Shown here: in pieces, positions 11,402 to 22,360 of the stretch | Layout: each line of letters starts with the position of its first letter | Position numbering within the stretch: position 1 is the first letter of the stretch | DNA from: Plasmodium brasilianum | Lineage: Eukaryota; Apicomplexa; Aconoidasida; Haemosporida; Plasmodiidae | Direction: 5' to 3' | Assembly (NCBI RefSeq): GCF_023973825.1 | Contig: NC_090127.1 | Span: 310,001-374,000, forward strand | Length of the DNA: 64,000 bases | Program-made: the position numbers and the translations under genes | The notes under the pieces: model-generated | The model's input: the letters and a program-made list of their open reading frames with translations, nothing else | The model's database searches: none | What the model was told of the DNA's origin: nothing

Positions 11402-13765
11402 CTTATATACATACACACATTTCTGCTGTTTGCATATATAATAAAAGAAAAAAAAAGCAACTTTTAAAATTATATATATTTTAAAAATATAAAGATAACA
11501 AATATCATCGAAAATTGTTTTCTTATTACATTATAAAACGTTAACTTGTGTGTGATTTTATGTATGTGTATTCGTAATAAATGAAATGTTTTCTTCTGTC
11601 TAACCGAAGCACGTACTAGTGCTTAAATAATAAGTGTTTACATACATACATACATAAATGTGTACGTATAAAAGGAGACATATAAATTTACAAAAGATTA
11701 TTTTTTTCTTTTTCCATTCGAAGGGTAAACAAAAAAAAAAAAAAAGAAAAAGCCTTCTTAGTAAATGTAAAATGGGACAATTATATATGCATATCAGCAG
11801 CAGCAATACACTCAAAATATATTAAGCACTACTTTATATATGAATATACTGACGTAGTTTATGCACCTACATGTTTTTTCTATCTATATATATATAAATA
11901 AAAAAAACAAGCAGGAAAATATTTCAAAAATTCCTTTGTTATTCCTATTTTCATTTTGTGTAATTATATCTACCCAAAAATGTTAAAAAAAAAAAAAAAG
12001 AAAGTCCTTTATATAAATATGTTCCATATAAATATGCCAAAAGTTTAATGAAATATGCTCGTATAAATTGTTCTACATAATACACACGTACAACCGTTTG
12101 TTCTTATAGGTACATACGTAAGAACACGTGTACTTTTGTATTATAACATACCCTTCATAATTAAGTGAGAGTTTTATCACCATTTAATTCATTATTTTAT
12201 TTTGCTTTATTAAAAATTATTTCTCTTTTCAGATATAGTAACAATTAAAATTTAATTTCATTTTAATCTATCATAATTATTGATAAAAAAATATATAATA
12301 GGTCAAATTTATAGAAAGAACAGTATCGCTAAAGTTAATCAATAAAGTTGTACCATTGAGAAAGCTTAAAAAAAGAATAATATAATAAATAAAATTAGAC
12401 ACCTCAAAATAATGAAAAGGTTCAAAAGAGAATGTGGAAAAATTACCTAAAAAAGTAAAATAGTTTTTTATATAGAAGAACACCTTGACAATTTCACACC
12501 CTTGCATAAAAAAATATGCATTTTTTATAGTTTTCAGAATGCATTGCTATTGTTGCGTAAAAATGTACTGCTACTTCGCTCCTTCTTCCGTTGTAGAAGC
12601 TCTTAGTTTTATTTATTTGAAAAAAAGAATCAAGCAGTAGCAATTTTTTTTAACGCTGTTTTTGTTTTATACCTATTTTTATGGTATTGTATAGTAGGTA
12701 TATTTCAACTTCCATTTTTATATTTACAATCAACATACTCTTTTTTATATGTATTTCACAGGAATTAACTTCTTCGGCACTTACAATTAAAAATGTTCAC
12801 CTTACTTGTATATATATGATATGTAATCATCCGTACTTTCACATATATATATTCATGTAAAGTGTGATGTTGTTGTTTTTAAAAGTATATAATCATTTAA
12901 CATAGAATTTTCTCTCAAGACTAAATGGTTACATGTTTTACATATATTTTTCAAATTCAATGAAGGGGGGTTTTATGTCAATATTTGTTATTCCTTCATA
13001 TTTTCCCTTAATATAAGTTGATACTTTTACAGAAACTTAACATGTAAAATAAATTACAAAAATTGTTGAACAATAACACACAAAAAAAACACATAGATAA
13101 AAAGCTAACATTATAATGGAAAAAAAATGCTAAAAAAATTGTGCAACACAAAATTTACATATTATATATATATGTATGTTTTTTTTTTTTTTTTGCAAAA
13201 AGGCATATTTATTAACAGCAAAAAATTTTGCATTTTCCTTAATTCGTTAGCTTACATTATATTTATTACGTAACTTTCTCACGAAAAAAAAAAAAAAAAA
13301 TTTATGAAAAGAATGAATTTGTTGCTATAAATATTTACCTTTCCCCTAGATGCTTCTACTTTTTTGGTATTACAAAAAAATAAAAAGTTTTTTCTAATGA
13401 ATAATAACAGTCGGATACGTTTTCCTTTTTATAATAAAATTTTAATATGTTAACTCAAAAATAAAATTTTTATTTTCTTGAACACTTTTTTTTTAAATAT
13501 TATTTACATATATATATTTATCTCGTTTTTAGTTGCATATAATTTTCTCAGTTCATTAATATTTATTATATTTTTCATTTACATATCTCCATATCTTCTT
13601 ATTCTTTCATGAATTACCCTTTATAAGGAAGAAGAATAATTATTAAATTCCTTCTTTACAAGATCAGTAAGAAATATAGGGTTAAATGAAAATAATATAA
13701 AAAGGATTCAAATGATAACATAATAATCGTATAATTTTAAAAAAGGTAAAAAAGTAAAAGCTATA
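10091..13765. other. Long intergenic gap between NIF phosphatase (-) and RPB11 (+), divergent
   Basis: About 3.7 kb, AT-rich, with (TA)n at about 11376-11402 and many poly(A)/poly(T) runs. The flanking genes diverge, so both promoters lie here. The one stretch with protein-like content is the uS5-like frame at 12302-12640. A 44-codon open minus frame at about 10390-10520 lies in the presumed 5' leader of the phosphatase and was not accepted as a gene. Confidence 0.5.
12302..12640 (+). pseudogene. Degenerate uS5-like (ribosomal protein S5) sequence with six in-frame stops
   Basis: One + strand frame reads VKFIERTVSLKLINKVV, then KGSKENVEKLPKKVK, then KNTLTISHPCIKKY and finally VKMYCYFAPSSVVEAL. 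These blocks match, in order, the conserved blocks of bacterial-type uS5: E-K-x-V-x-I-N-R-V-S-K-V-V; G-K-x-K-E-V-x-E-A-I-K-K; the N-G-T-x-x-H-P segment; and A-K-x-Y-G-S-T-N-P-x-N-V-V-R-A. Spacing is exact within the first and last blocks. The frame contains TAA TAA (12383-12388), TAA TGA (12410-12415) and TAG at 12461 and 12473. The Gly-rich loop between the last two blocks is about 20 residues short. No GT-AG introns would remove the stops. The match is by eye, so homology is probable rather than proven; origin (apicoplast, mitochondrial or nuclear copy) is unknown. Confidence 0.35.
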
Positions 13766-14102
13766 ATGTCTATCCCTACGTTATCTAATAAACCAGAAAA
13801 TATCGATTTACTTGTGCTTGCTCCAGGAGAAAAAAAGTAATTAAAAAAGGGGGAAACAATTATGAATATGTTTTTATATGTTTATATATGTTTATACGTA
13901 CACGATGCATGAATATATATAGAAAGAGTGAATGTAATAGAAACAAAGCAAACAGAAAGTAGTTTTAATGGGAACATAAGAAGATATTATACAATTTTGG
14001 CACCAAACGAATTATAAAAGTTATAATTATAAAAATAAATATGACTCATTTAACGTAAAGATATCATTAATTGTACATATACGAGTTAGCACATGTCGAA
14101 AT

Positions 14103-14133
<31 letters not shown>

Positions 14134-14797
14134 CTTTGCATAAATTGCATGAAATTTATAACCTTTTAACACATAAACTGAAAAAGCTGTAAAATACAGA
14201 AAATGATACCGCCTCATATACATGCATGAACATATATATATATACATATAGTTATAACAAATTAATTTACATGATATATTGCACACTGTAGTAAACTCTA
14301 CATTTTAAATAGTTTCAAAGAACAAAAAAAACTAAAGCATTTTTGTTATTTATACTCCCCTTTTTATATTTAAAATTTTGATAGAGTTAAATGTGAGATA
14401 TCAGAAAAAGGTGACTGCAACATATTTACAATAAAACTGGAAGATCATACGATGGGAAATCTAATAAAACAGTACGAATATTTAAGAAAAGGATAATAAG
14501 CGAATGTTATAAATGTATATAAGTGTACGTCCACCGTTACACGGAAAAACCTTATTTATATTCGACAATTTTTTTTTTATTATTAGAGCTCTTTGTCAAG
14601 ATCCCAAGGTAACATTCGCAGCATACAGGCAACCGCATCCTCTGCAAAATGCCATTGAAATAACAATAAAACCGAAAGGATATGCTGGCGTTAAGTTACT
14701 TTCAGACATTGTACACAGTTTATTGTGTCAAGTATCAAATTTGAAGGAAACATTTACAGTAACAATAAAAAAAGAAAAACAAAAAAAAAAGATTTAA
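13766..14797 (+). CDS. RPB11: DNA-directed RNA polymerase II subunit RPB11
   Basis: Exons 13766-13836, 14385-14471 and 14587-14797 join in phase to 122 residues, close to the 115-120 of RPB11 elsewhere. The start MSIPTLSNKPENIDLLVLAPGE is followed by the family hallmarks: IKLEDHTMGNLIKQAL (the D-H-T-x-G-N motif), then VTFAAYRQPHPLQNAIEI, and a C-terminal helix around SDIVHSLLCQVSNLKETF. RPB11 pairs with RPB3 as the alpha-like assembly heterodimer of RNA polymerase II in the nucleus. RPC19/RPAC2, the pol I/III equivalent, shares the motif but usually has a longer acidic N-terminus, so RPB11 is preferred. The first intron is 548 nt and rich in poly(T) and TA. Confidence 0.93.
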
Positions 14798-16088
14798 GCT
14801 AATGAAAATTCAAACAAATTAAAACAAATAGAAATATTAGAGAAATTACGTAAAAGTTGAAACGAGAGAACGTAACTATATTTTCTGAACATTATTCATT
14901 TTGATATTTTTTCTTTTTTTTTTTCAGAAGAAAGTTCAAAGATATAAAGAAATAAGCGCATATTACGCGGATTAGTGAACTTATTCGTTTATTATATATA
15001 CCCTTTTTTGAAAATATAAATTATTTTTGCTGTAAATAATTTTTTTTTTTTTGCTCATCTTTTTGAAACTACTCCACACATTGAACAAATAGGTTTATAC
15101 TTGCCTACACAGCTACCAATACATATACATATATATATATATATATTCTTACAGTACATTTCATTCATATATATTTTCGTGTTAATATCTTTTTACGTAC
15201 GTTGCTTATTCTGCATAATTTTTTTTTTTTTTTCAATCTTTTTTGAAGGTGTAACAATTAAATTTCGATAAAATTGTTATACACAGTATATTACTTTTTA
15301 AAGATATATGTGTATACGTATTTATACATGCATACCACATTTTTGTAAATATATGTAAAGGAACACTTCATGACTTGTTATTTTTTTTTTTTTTTTTGAT
15401 CTAAAACAATCAAGAAGAAAAAGTGTAATATCATATTATATTATGCATTAAATTTAAAAGCATTATATATACATATATAATTAATTCTTGAGATATACAC
15501 ATATATGTATGTAGTGTATATTACATAGTTATATATGTATACTGTTTTATTTGCTTGTGAGTTATTTTTCTACTAGCATATTAATATAATTTTTTTTTGT
15601 TTTCATTGTGTTAATGTACTTATACAAATTAATGCTATTTTTCTATTTACTGGTGTGCTTATTTTAAAAGAAAAAAAAAAAAAAAAAATTAATTTTATTG
15701 TTACAACTTTTTCTTTCAAAAATTTTAATAAAAAAAAAATAATAAAGATATATATACATATATATGCCACTTTAAAAGTATTGTTTACAGTCGTGATTAT
15801 TTAAAAAATTGTAAAAGCTCATTTTTAAGGTAAATGATATTTACTCTGAAGAGTCAGAAGTCGTAAAAAAGAGAGCAGCTATATGAAAAACGCATGTGAG
15901 CTTACGTAACTAATTGTACAAGTTTAACCATGTGAGTGTAAAGGTACAAATGTAATTATACAAATACTTTTTCATTTTTGCATATCTCAACATTGTTACC
16001 TTTTTAATAGCTTTTACGTGTATTCGACCATTTTTGCTCAAAAAAAAATTGAAAGGGGGAAACTTCTGTGAAAAGTACAAATGCTAAA
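14798..16088 (+). promoter_or_regulatory. Intergenic region between RPB11 and the Ctf4-like gene
   Basis: About 1.3 kb of AT-rich DNA with repeated poly(T) runs and short TA runs near 15128-15146. It must contain the RPB11 3' region and the promoter and leader of the next gene. No open frame or RNA fold stands out. The first in-frame ATG of the next gene is at 16089; a GTG at 16068 extends the frame but is not a credible eukaryotic start. Confidence 0.35.
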
Positions 16089-19000
16089 ATGAAAGATTTA
16101 TACTTTGCGGACATTAACAGTACTCTTTTCTTAAGACATTACAACAATAAGTTGCTACTAATTAGTGGTAATAGAATTAAGTTATATACGTACGAGGAAA
16201 TTAAGAATATAATTCGTGCTCAGAATATTGCTATATATATTGTTAAGGATATAGAAAAGAATGAAAAAATCGTGTACATTTCGAATAATGTAATAATAAA
16301 AAGGCATCTTAGAAGTAACAAAGAAAAGAGTATAACGGATGATGTTCATTCTTTCAATAATGATGTAAGCAAAGTTAATTATGATAAAAATGGTAATAAC
16401 GGACATAATAATGAAAAAATTAGTGACGGAATGAATAGTAATATGAACAACAATGTCATTAACAACCTCAGCATCAAAGATGACTCTTCAAACAATGCTG
16501 AAACAAACTATGTTTGTATTGCCTTTGAACAGGGAAATGTATGGCTTTGCGCAGAGGACGGAGCAAATAAGATGTTTGTTTATGAAAAGTTAATATATAG
16601 AAAAATATGCGATATAATTAAAATAGAGATTTTTACCACCAATAATGTTATTAACTCTTTAATATTGTACAAAGATTACACCTTAATTTTTTATAACGAA
16701 AAATTGCAAAACTCTGTTAAAATACCTATACAAGAATATGTATATAATTTTTGTTTAAGTAATAATAATCAAAATATAGCTCTTTTTAATCATAAAAATT
16801 TATACATTTATGATATTATGAAAAAAAACTTTTCTGTAGAGGATAACGAAGAAATAGAAACGAATGAAAATTTACAAGTTTCGAACAATGATAAGAATTG
16901 TATAGAAGTTAAAGATATTTTTGATTTTTCCAAAAATTATAAGAATTTGCTAAGCTGTGACTGGCATCCCCAAAATCTCTGTATAGCATTATGTGGGAAA
17001 AATATAGTAAGATATTTAGTCCTATATAATTATAAAGTTTATGAATATTCAGGTACAGAAATGCATAAATCGTACATAACTGCAACTAAGTTTATTACCA
17101 TTTCGGATAACGTAATTTTATTAACCTCTTTAAGTTGTGGTGACAATCTATTTTGTGTGTGGGAATTTGAATTGGAGTACTGTTTATATAAATTCAAAAG
17201 TGATCATATTATATCGCATTTTGATCTCTCCTATTTTGATGACTATTTACATATGTCTTTTCTGGCAGAGGAAAAACATTTGGCAAATGAAAAATTAGAT
17301 AGCAAAAAAATTATAAAAAAAATTGAATGGGATGATTCGGAAGATGACACGTATACAGAACGAAGCATATGCGATCCTGTCTATCCTGATCAAACGGATA
17401 AAATTCATACAGGAACAAATAAGATGCAAGGCATAGATAATGGCACAGACTCCTTTAAAGATAACTACAATGGGGATAAAAACAAAAAAGATAATAACAG
17501 TAATAGTAATAGTAGTAATAATAATAATAATGCACATAGCTCATCTACGTACGAAAATGAGAAAGATAGAATCAGCAGTGAATATTTCTCCGGAAGTAAC
17601 GGTAAGAGGAATAGTGAATCCTGTTCAGGGGAATGTAATTTGAATTATCTAAACAAGAAAAAAAGAAAAAAAAAAATATTTGTTGATGATGAAGAAAATC
17701 AAGATAACTTCATCAATCTGTCCCATAAAAAGATGGCAAAGGATCGAGATTTAGGCAGAGAAAATAAAAGAGAAGATAAACATGACCAGTACTACGAAAG
17801 AAAAAAAATAGACAAAATGAATTTCATTGATAATTATGCAGAAGAGGATCCAGATGATGTATATAATAGTTATGAAAGTGATAAATACAGAATACATAGT
17901 AAGAAACATCTTACCAATAAAAAAAATCGTGAAGATAATGAATATAACAAAAAGGAATATAATATACAAAATTTTATAAATAAAAATAAAGATGTTATAA
18001 TGAATAATAGAGAAAGTGGATATTTTGAGGACAACAGTTATTTATTTGATAATGACGATGATCAAAAAAGTGTAACTGCCTTTAACAGTTATATTAAAGA
18101 AAAATTTGAACAATTAGAAAAATTGAAGAAACAAGTAGACATGTTACAAAAACAAGTGAAGAGTTTTACAAAAATTAACCTTGACGATTTTATTGTTTTA
18201 TGCCCAGGATTATGCGAAGAACCAGAAAATATAAATGATCAGTGGTGTATGTTTTGGAATGATATAGGACATATAACCAAAAAAAAAGAAGGAAATAAGA
18301 CATATATATATATTTTCCTATTTAGAGGTGAAGACGTTGGAAAGAAAAAAATTACAGATATATATAATGTTACATCTGCATCGTTAAGTGCATATGGATT
18401 TGCATTGGCATCCAATCCTTATGAAAAAACTATTTCAAAAAGTAATAGTATATTATGTTTTCATAACTTAAAAGATAATGTTATATGGAATAAATATTTG
18501 CCAAGTGAGGAATTAATAAAAGGGGTGGCAAATGGAAATAATTTTGTAGCAATAGTTACATCGAACAATTTTCTTAGAATATATTCTGCATATGGTTATA
18601 TTATCAATACATTTTTATTGAAAGGTATACCTGTAGCTCTTTGTGCATATGACTATTTACTTTTTGTAATTACTTGTCCGTACATTTTTGAAAATGTGTA
18701 TAGTTACAACATAAATAATACTTATAATTGTACACTTTATAAGGTTTACGAAAATTTTACTGATTTAAAACCAAGCAAATATAACACATATCATATTACC
18801 ATACTATATGATGATGTTTTATCCCTCCCCTCTTGTCATTATTTGAATTGGGTAAATATATCCAACTTCGGTATTCCATATGTCAGAGATACATCCAATT
18901 TTATATACGGCTTATATCCTGTGTTTAAAAAAAATAATAATATCGTTTATGATTGGGTACCTATATTTGACCTAAACAATTTGAATACATATAACCAGAT

Positions 19001-20117
19001 GGATAAGTCTAAATACCAACACGCAGAACAGCAGAATGGAAATACACTAAATAAAAATGAGCAAGTTGCTAATAAAAAAATTCATAATGATCTATATGAT
19101 GAAGATGAAAAAATAGAAAATAATAAGGATGATGCTAAGAAAAATAGGGATAGCCATCCTGATGATGAAATGGGAACAAACTCGCAGTGTGTTTACTATC
19201 CTTTATATTTTGACAACTTTGAACAAATATCAGTTATCAGATTAAAGAAAAATGAAATAGAACCGAGATCTAACAAAATAGAAAGTTGTCTTGGATATAA
19301 CGTAGAAAAAAAATATATTGTAATGAGTGAATGTAATGTTATGAAATATGAAAAACTTGTTAAATTATTACAAGCCAATCCTAATTTATCTCTAGATAAT
19401 GATTCAAACAAAAACGAATCAGCTACTTTATTGCCGTGGGAACAATATGACGAAATGAGATCTCGAGTAGATCTTTACTGCAAACAGTTATTTGTAAATA
19501 TTTCTTATGATTACATGAATGATGGTAAAAATAAAAGTGCAGTTGATACCTTAAAATCTTTAAATAAATTATACGATAAATGGATCATGCGAATGTTTGC
19601 TATACTTAAAAATGATAAAAAGAATCAAAAATTAGCTGTTAAAGTATCACGACTGTTTAAGAATATCAAAAACATGATGTTGTCCTTGAGTCTTGTAGAT
19701 GATGAATATAGTACATTACATAGTGAAATTACGAATGAATATTTAAAAAGACAGATTAAAGATGAAAATTATAAAAATTATAAACAAAATCATACTTACG
19801 AGGAAGATTATAAGGATGATGAACAAAAACGCAAAGAGATGTACGACAAATATTATAAGAATAATCAAAATATATCAGAAGATGAAAAGAAAATTTTTTC
19901 GGATACTAAACAAACTGGTTACTTATATAAGAACTCGACAAAGGATCAAGTAGAAAATGATAAGGAAAAGAAAGAAAATCATTTCTTAGATAAATTCTTC
20001 ACAGGAGTTACTAAAAACCAAAGTGTTGATAACCTCTTTTCGCAAGAAAAGAAAATCTCTCAAATTAAAAAAAAAAGCACCTTAGAAAACTTTTTTTCAG
20101 AATTGAAGGAAGAATAA
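16089..20117 (+). CDS. Ctf4/AND-1 (WDHD1/Mcl1)-like replisome adaptor
   Basis: Single exon of 1342 residues; the start is the first ATG in frame (MKDLYFADINSTLFLR). Residues 1 to about 420 read as a divergent WD40 propeller (CDWHPQNLCIALCG; SCGDNLFCVWEFE). They are followed by an acidic, Asn-rich insert of about 260 residues and a short coiled coil (EQLEKLKKQVDMLQKQV). The Ctf4/Mcl1 middle domain is clear: SASLSAYGFALAS, then ANGNNFVAIVTSNNFLRIYS, then VLSLPSCHYLNWVNISNFG. A helical C-terminal part follows. Ctf4 proteins trimerise and link the CMG helicase to polymerase alpha and other fork proteins. The vertebrate HMG box is not seen. A PIP-box-like element (STLENFF, residues 1330-1336) sits at the extreme C-terminus. 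Confidence 0.88.
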   Translation: MKDLYFADINSTLFLRHYNNKLLLISGNRIKLYTYEEIKNIIRAQNIAIYIVKDIEKNEKIVYISNNVIIKRHLRSNKEKSITDDVHSFNNDVSKVNYDKNGNNGHNNEKISDGMNSNMNNNVINNLSIKDDSSNNAETNYVCIAFEQGNVWLCAEDGANKMFVYEKLIYRKICDIIKIEIFTTNNVINSLILYKDYTLIFYNEKLQNSVKIPIQEYVYNFCLSNNNQNIALFNHKNLYIYDIMKKNFSVEDNEEIETNENLQVSNNDKNCIEVKDIFDFSKNYKNLLSCDWHPQNLCIALCGKNIVRYLVLYNYKVYEYSGTEMHKSYITATKFITISDNVILLTSLSCGDNLFCVWEFELEYCLYKFKSDHIISHFDLSYFDDYLHMSFLAEEKHLANEKLDSKKIIKKIEWDDSEDDTYTERSICDPVYPDQTDKIHTGTNKMQGIDNGTDSFKDNYNGDKNKKDNNSNSNSSNNNNNAHSSSTYENEKDRISSEYFSGSNGKRNSESCSGECNLNYLNKKKRKKKIFVDDEENQDNFINLSHKKMAKDRDLGRENKREDKHDQYYERKKIDKMNFIDNYAEEDPDDVYNSYESDKYRIHSKKHLTNKKNREDNEYNKKEYNIQNFINKNKDVIMNNRESGYFEDNSYLFDNDDDQKSVTAFNSYIKEKFEQLEKLKKQVDMLQKQVKSFTKINLDDFIVLCPGLCEEPENINDQWCMFWNDIGHITKKKEGNKTYIYIFLFRGEDVGKKKITDIYNVTSASLSAYGFALASNPYEKTISKSNSILCFHNLKDNVIWNKYLPSEELIKGVANGNNFVAIVTSNNFLRIYSAYGYIINTFLLKGIPVALCAYDYLLFVITCPYIFENVYSYNINNTYNCTLYKVYENFTDLKPSKYNTYHITILYDDVLSLPSCHYLNWVNISNFGIPYVRDTSNFIYGLYPVFKKNNNIVYDWVPIFDLNNLNTYNQMDKSKYQHAEQQNGNTLNKNEQVANKKIHNDLYDEDEKIENNKDDAKKNRDSHPDDEMGTNSQCVYYPLYFDNFEQISVIRLKKNEIEPRSNKIESCLGYNVEKKYIVMSECNVMKYEKLVKLLQANPNLSLDNDSNKNESATLLPWEQYDEMRSRVDLYCKQLFVNISYDYMNDGKNKSAVDTLKSLNKLYDKWIMRMFAILKNDKKNQKLAVKVSRLFKNIKNMMLSLSLVDDEYSTLHSEITNEYLKRQIKDENYKNYKQNHTYEEDYKDDEQKRKEMYDKYYKNNQNISEDEKKIFSDTKQTGYLYKNSTKDQVENDKEKKENHFLDKFFTGVTKNQSVDNLFSQEKKISQIKKKSTLENFFSELKEE

Positions 20118-21124
20118 AAGGGGAAAATACTGAACTAACAGCAATAACGTAAAGAAATTGTAGCATTGCATGATCAAAGTAAAAAGGAAATTTTAAAACA
20201 TTTTAATTTGAATTTGCTTCATTTGGTTGTATTTTGTGTATATTCATCTTAAATTTTTACACATTGATGCGAACGTTGACGTGTTAATTTTTTTTTTTTT
20301 CTTTTAACTTTTCTTTTTTTCGTGTGAAATTGAAGTTTATTACCTTTAAAACTAGATTACATTCAATTACATTATTCGGTAACAATCTTTTTTCATTAAT
20401 TTGAATTAATTTTTTTGCATTGTTTCTTACATTTTCACAATTTTTTTTTTTTAAATTCTTCTATATTATAAATGTTTTTCCTGTTCTTCCTTACACACCT
20501 CATTTGTTTTTTAAGGACATATAAAACAAATGTAAAATAAAAACAAAAAAAAGAGCAACTTCTAAAACCGTTATAGTTTAAATGCTTTAATGCTATCAGA
20601 TGGGTTCCCTTATTTGCCTTTATTGCGCATTATTATTATTATTTTCTTTTTTATGCAAATACGTATAAACATCGTATGTACATATGATCGCTTCCTTCAA
20701 CCATAAGACAGAAATATATTTTGCGCATTTAATTAGGTTCAAAAGGAAACAAAAAATAAAGCAAAAAAAAAAAAAAAAAAAAGTAAAATTCAGTGGAATA
20801 ATGGTTAACAGCTCAACTTGTTAGCATAATAAAAAAATACGTATGTACTAACCACATTTTTGGTGGTGAAGATTTCATAAAAATAAAAAAATGTGACATC
20901 AAAAAATACCAAATGTTAAACACACAAAAAAATACATGCGTATATACATATGCAAATAAATGTGAAAGGTACAAATGGAGAAGATTTACTGATTTTTTTT
21001 GTTTTTTACACTAGTACTAAAACTCGGTGGAAAATTAAACAAAAATACAAAAAACGGTATTATTTCTATAGGTATGCATATATATATGTATGTGCATATA
21101 TGTATTCTTGTAATGGAACGTATA
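20118..21124. other. Convergent intergenic region (3' ends of Ctf4-like and the unknown minus gene)
   Basis: About 1 kb of AT-rich DNA with T runs (20288, 20441) and an A run (20765-20782). I see no gene or structured element. Confidence 0.5.
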
Positions 21125-22360
21125 TTACATAGCTTCCATTGGATCTAAAATATACTTTTCATCTTTTAACTTTCTCCTTGACAACTTTCTGACTGCGTTT
21201 TGCATCAATCGTTCTCTTCTATTTTTACATTTAAAATTAATTATATCGAATAGTTTTCTTTCTTTGAATCTTCTTCTTTTTGAAGATAATTTTGATTTCA
21301 TAAATGGATTTTTAATATCATATGCTATAGGACCATTTTTCTTTAAAATACAACTTGTAGATGAACCAAAAAGCTTAAATGATCCATCATCATCTACATC
21401 ATTGGAATATTCAAATTCACTTAAATTCTTTTTGATCATTTCGAAAAATTCCTTTTTTGATGTAATTGCATATTTGTTTACTTGTTTTTCTTCACCGCTT
21501 TCTTCTTTCTCGTTACTATTTTCCTGTTTCTCTTTTGTATTTTCTAAGCTCTCCAGAACAGATAGGATATTTACATTTTCGCGTTTATTTATAGCCTTAC
21601 ATTCATCCTCCTTTTGCTTTTTGTCATTTTGTTTAGTTATCACTGCACCATTTTTCTTTTTCAATTCAATTTGTTCTTTTATTTTATCATAATATTTAAT
21701 TCGTTTCTGCGTAACAGGGTCATAATATTTATTTATAAACGATTGAAGACCATTAATATAAAAAGAATTGTTTTTAAATTTTTCATGAACTATTTCTAAT
21801 ATGTGAAAATAAGAAAATACATTTTTAAAATTAAACTTGTTTTCAGTTATAGTAAAATTTACATGTCTACTATAATTATATTTCGCTTCTTTTTTTCTAG
21901 ATGAATACCAGTAATCATATTGATTGAATTTTCTTCCTAACTTTTTATTTTTATAAATATCTTTTATATTTTCATATTCTTTTAAAATATTTTTATCATA
22001 TTTAAAATACTTTTGATCTGGATCTAATTTGCTTAGCTTTTCAGTTATTACTATATAAGCACTATTTTTTTTTTTCAACTTTTGATTAATTTCATTCCTG
22101 ATTCTCCCTTTTTTTATCCTCTTTTCTACGAAATTTTTATACTTATACTTGAATTTTTTAGTCATGTATAATTTAAAAAAATCTGTATAGTTATTATTAC
22201 CAACCTTTAGAAAATTTAATGTTTTGTTGTTTCTATTTGGGCAACATGATACCTCTTTAACAATGTAATCTGAAGTACACATCACCAAAAAAACTTTTTC
22301 ATGCTTTTTTAGATTTTGTAAAAGAAATATTAGCTTAAATAGGATCAAAATGAATTTCAT
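21125..22360 (-). CDS. Unknown protein with N-terminal hydrophobic leader, possibly apicoplast-targeted or secreted
   Basis: Single exon of 411 residues. Residues 1-16 (MKFILILFKLIFLLQN) look like a signal peptide; the following roughly 90 residues are strongly basic with few acids. That layout resembles a bipartite apicoplast leader, though a plain secretory signal is possible. The rest is Lys-rich: a middle part containing DPDQKYFKYDKNILKEYEN and YDYWYSSRKKEAKYNY, then a Glu/Lys low-complexity stretch, then a conserved-looking basic C-terminus (KNGPIAYDIKNPFMKSK; RRERLMQNAVRKLSRRK). I do not recognise a family. The 1.36-kb divergent region on its 5' side is shared with the AP2 gene. Confidence 0.75.
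   Translation of the reverse strand: MKFILILFKLIFLLQNLKKHEKVFLVMCTSDYIVKEVSCCPNRNNKTLNFLKVGNNNYTDFFKLYMTKKFKYKYKNFVEKRIKKGRIRNEINQKLKKKNSAYIVITEKLSKLDPDQKYFKYDKNILKEYENIKDIYKNKKLGRKFNQYDYWYSSRKKEAKYNYSRHVNFTITENKFNFKNVFSYFHILEIVHEKFKNNSFYINGLQSFINKYYDPVTQKRIKYYDKIKEQIELKKKNGAVITKQNDKKQKEDECKAINKRENVNILSVLESLENTKEKQENSNEKEESGEEKQVNKYAITSKKEFFEMIKKNLSEFEYSNDVDDDGSFKLFGSSTSCILKKNGPIAYDIKNPFMKSKLSSKRRRFKERKLFDIINFKCKNRRERLMQNAVRKLSRRKLKDEKYILDPMEAM

Noticed and set aside
12277..12507. 76-codon minus frame opposite the uS5-like sequence
   Set aside because: Phe/Tyr/Ile-rich shadow of the + strand frame, with no splice signals or recognisable domain.
13330..13420. TTTCCCCTAG acceptor followed by ATGCTTCTAC on the + strand
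   Set aside because: Opens only 15 codons and joins to nothing in phase.
16068..16088. Seven extra N-terminal codons on the Ctf4-like gene
   Set aside because: They would need a GTG start; the first ATG is at 16089.
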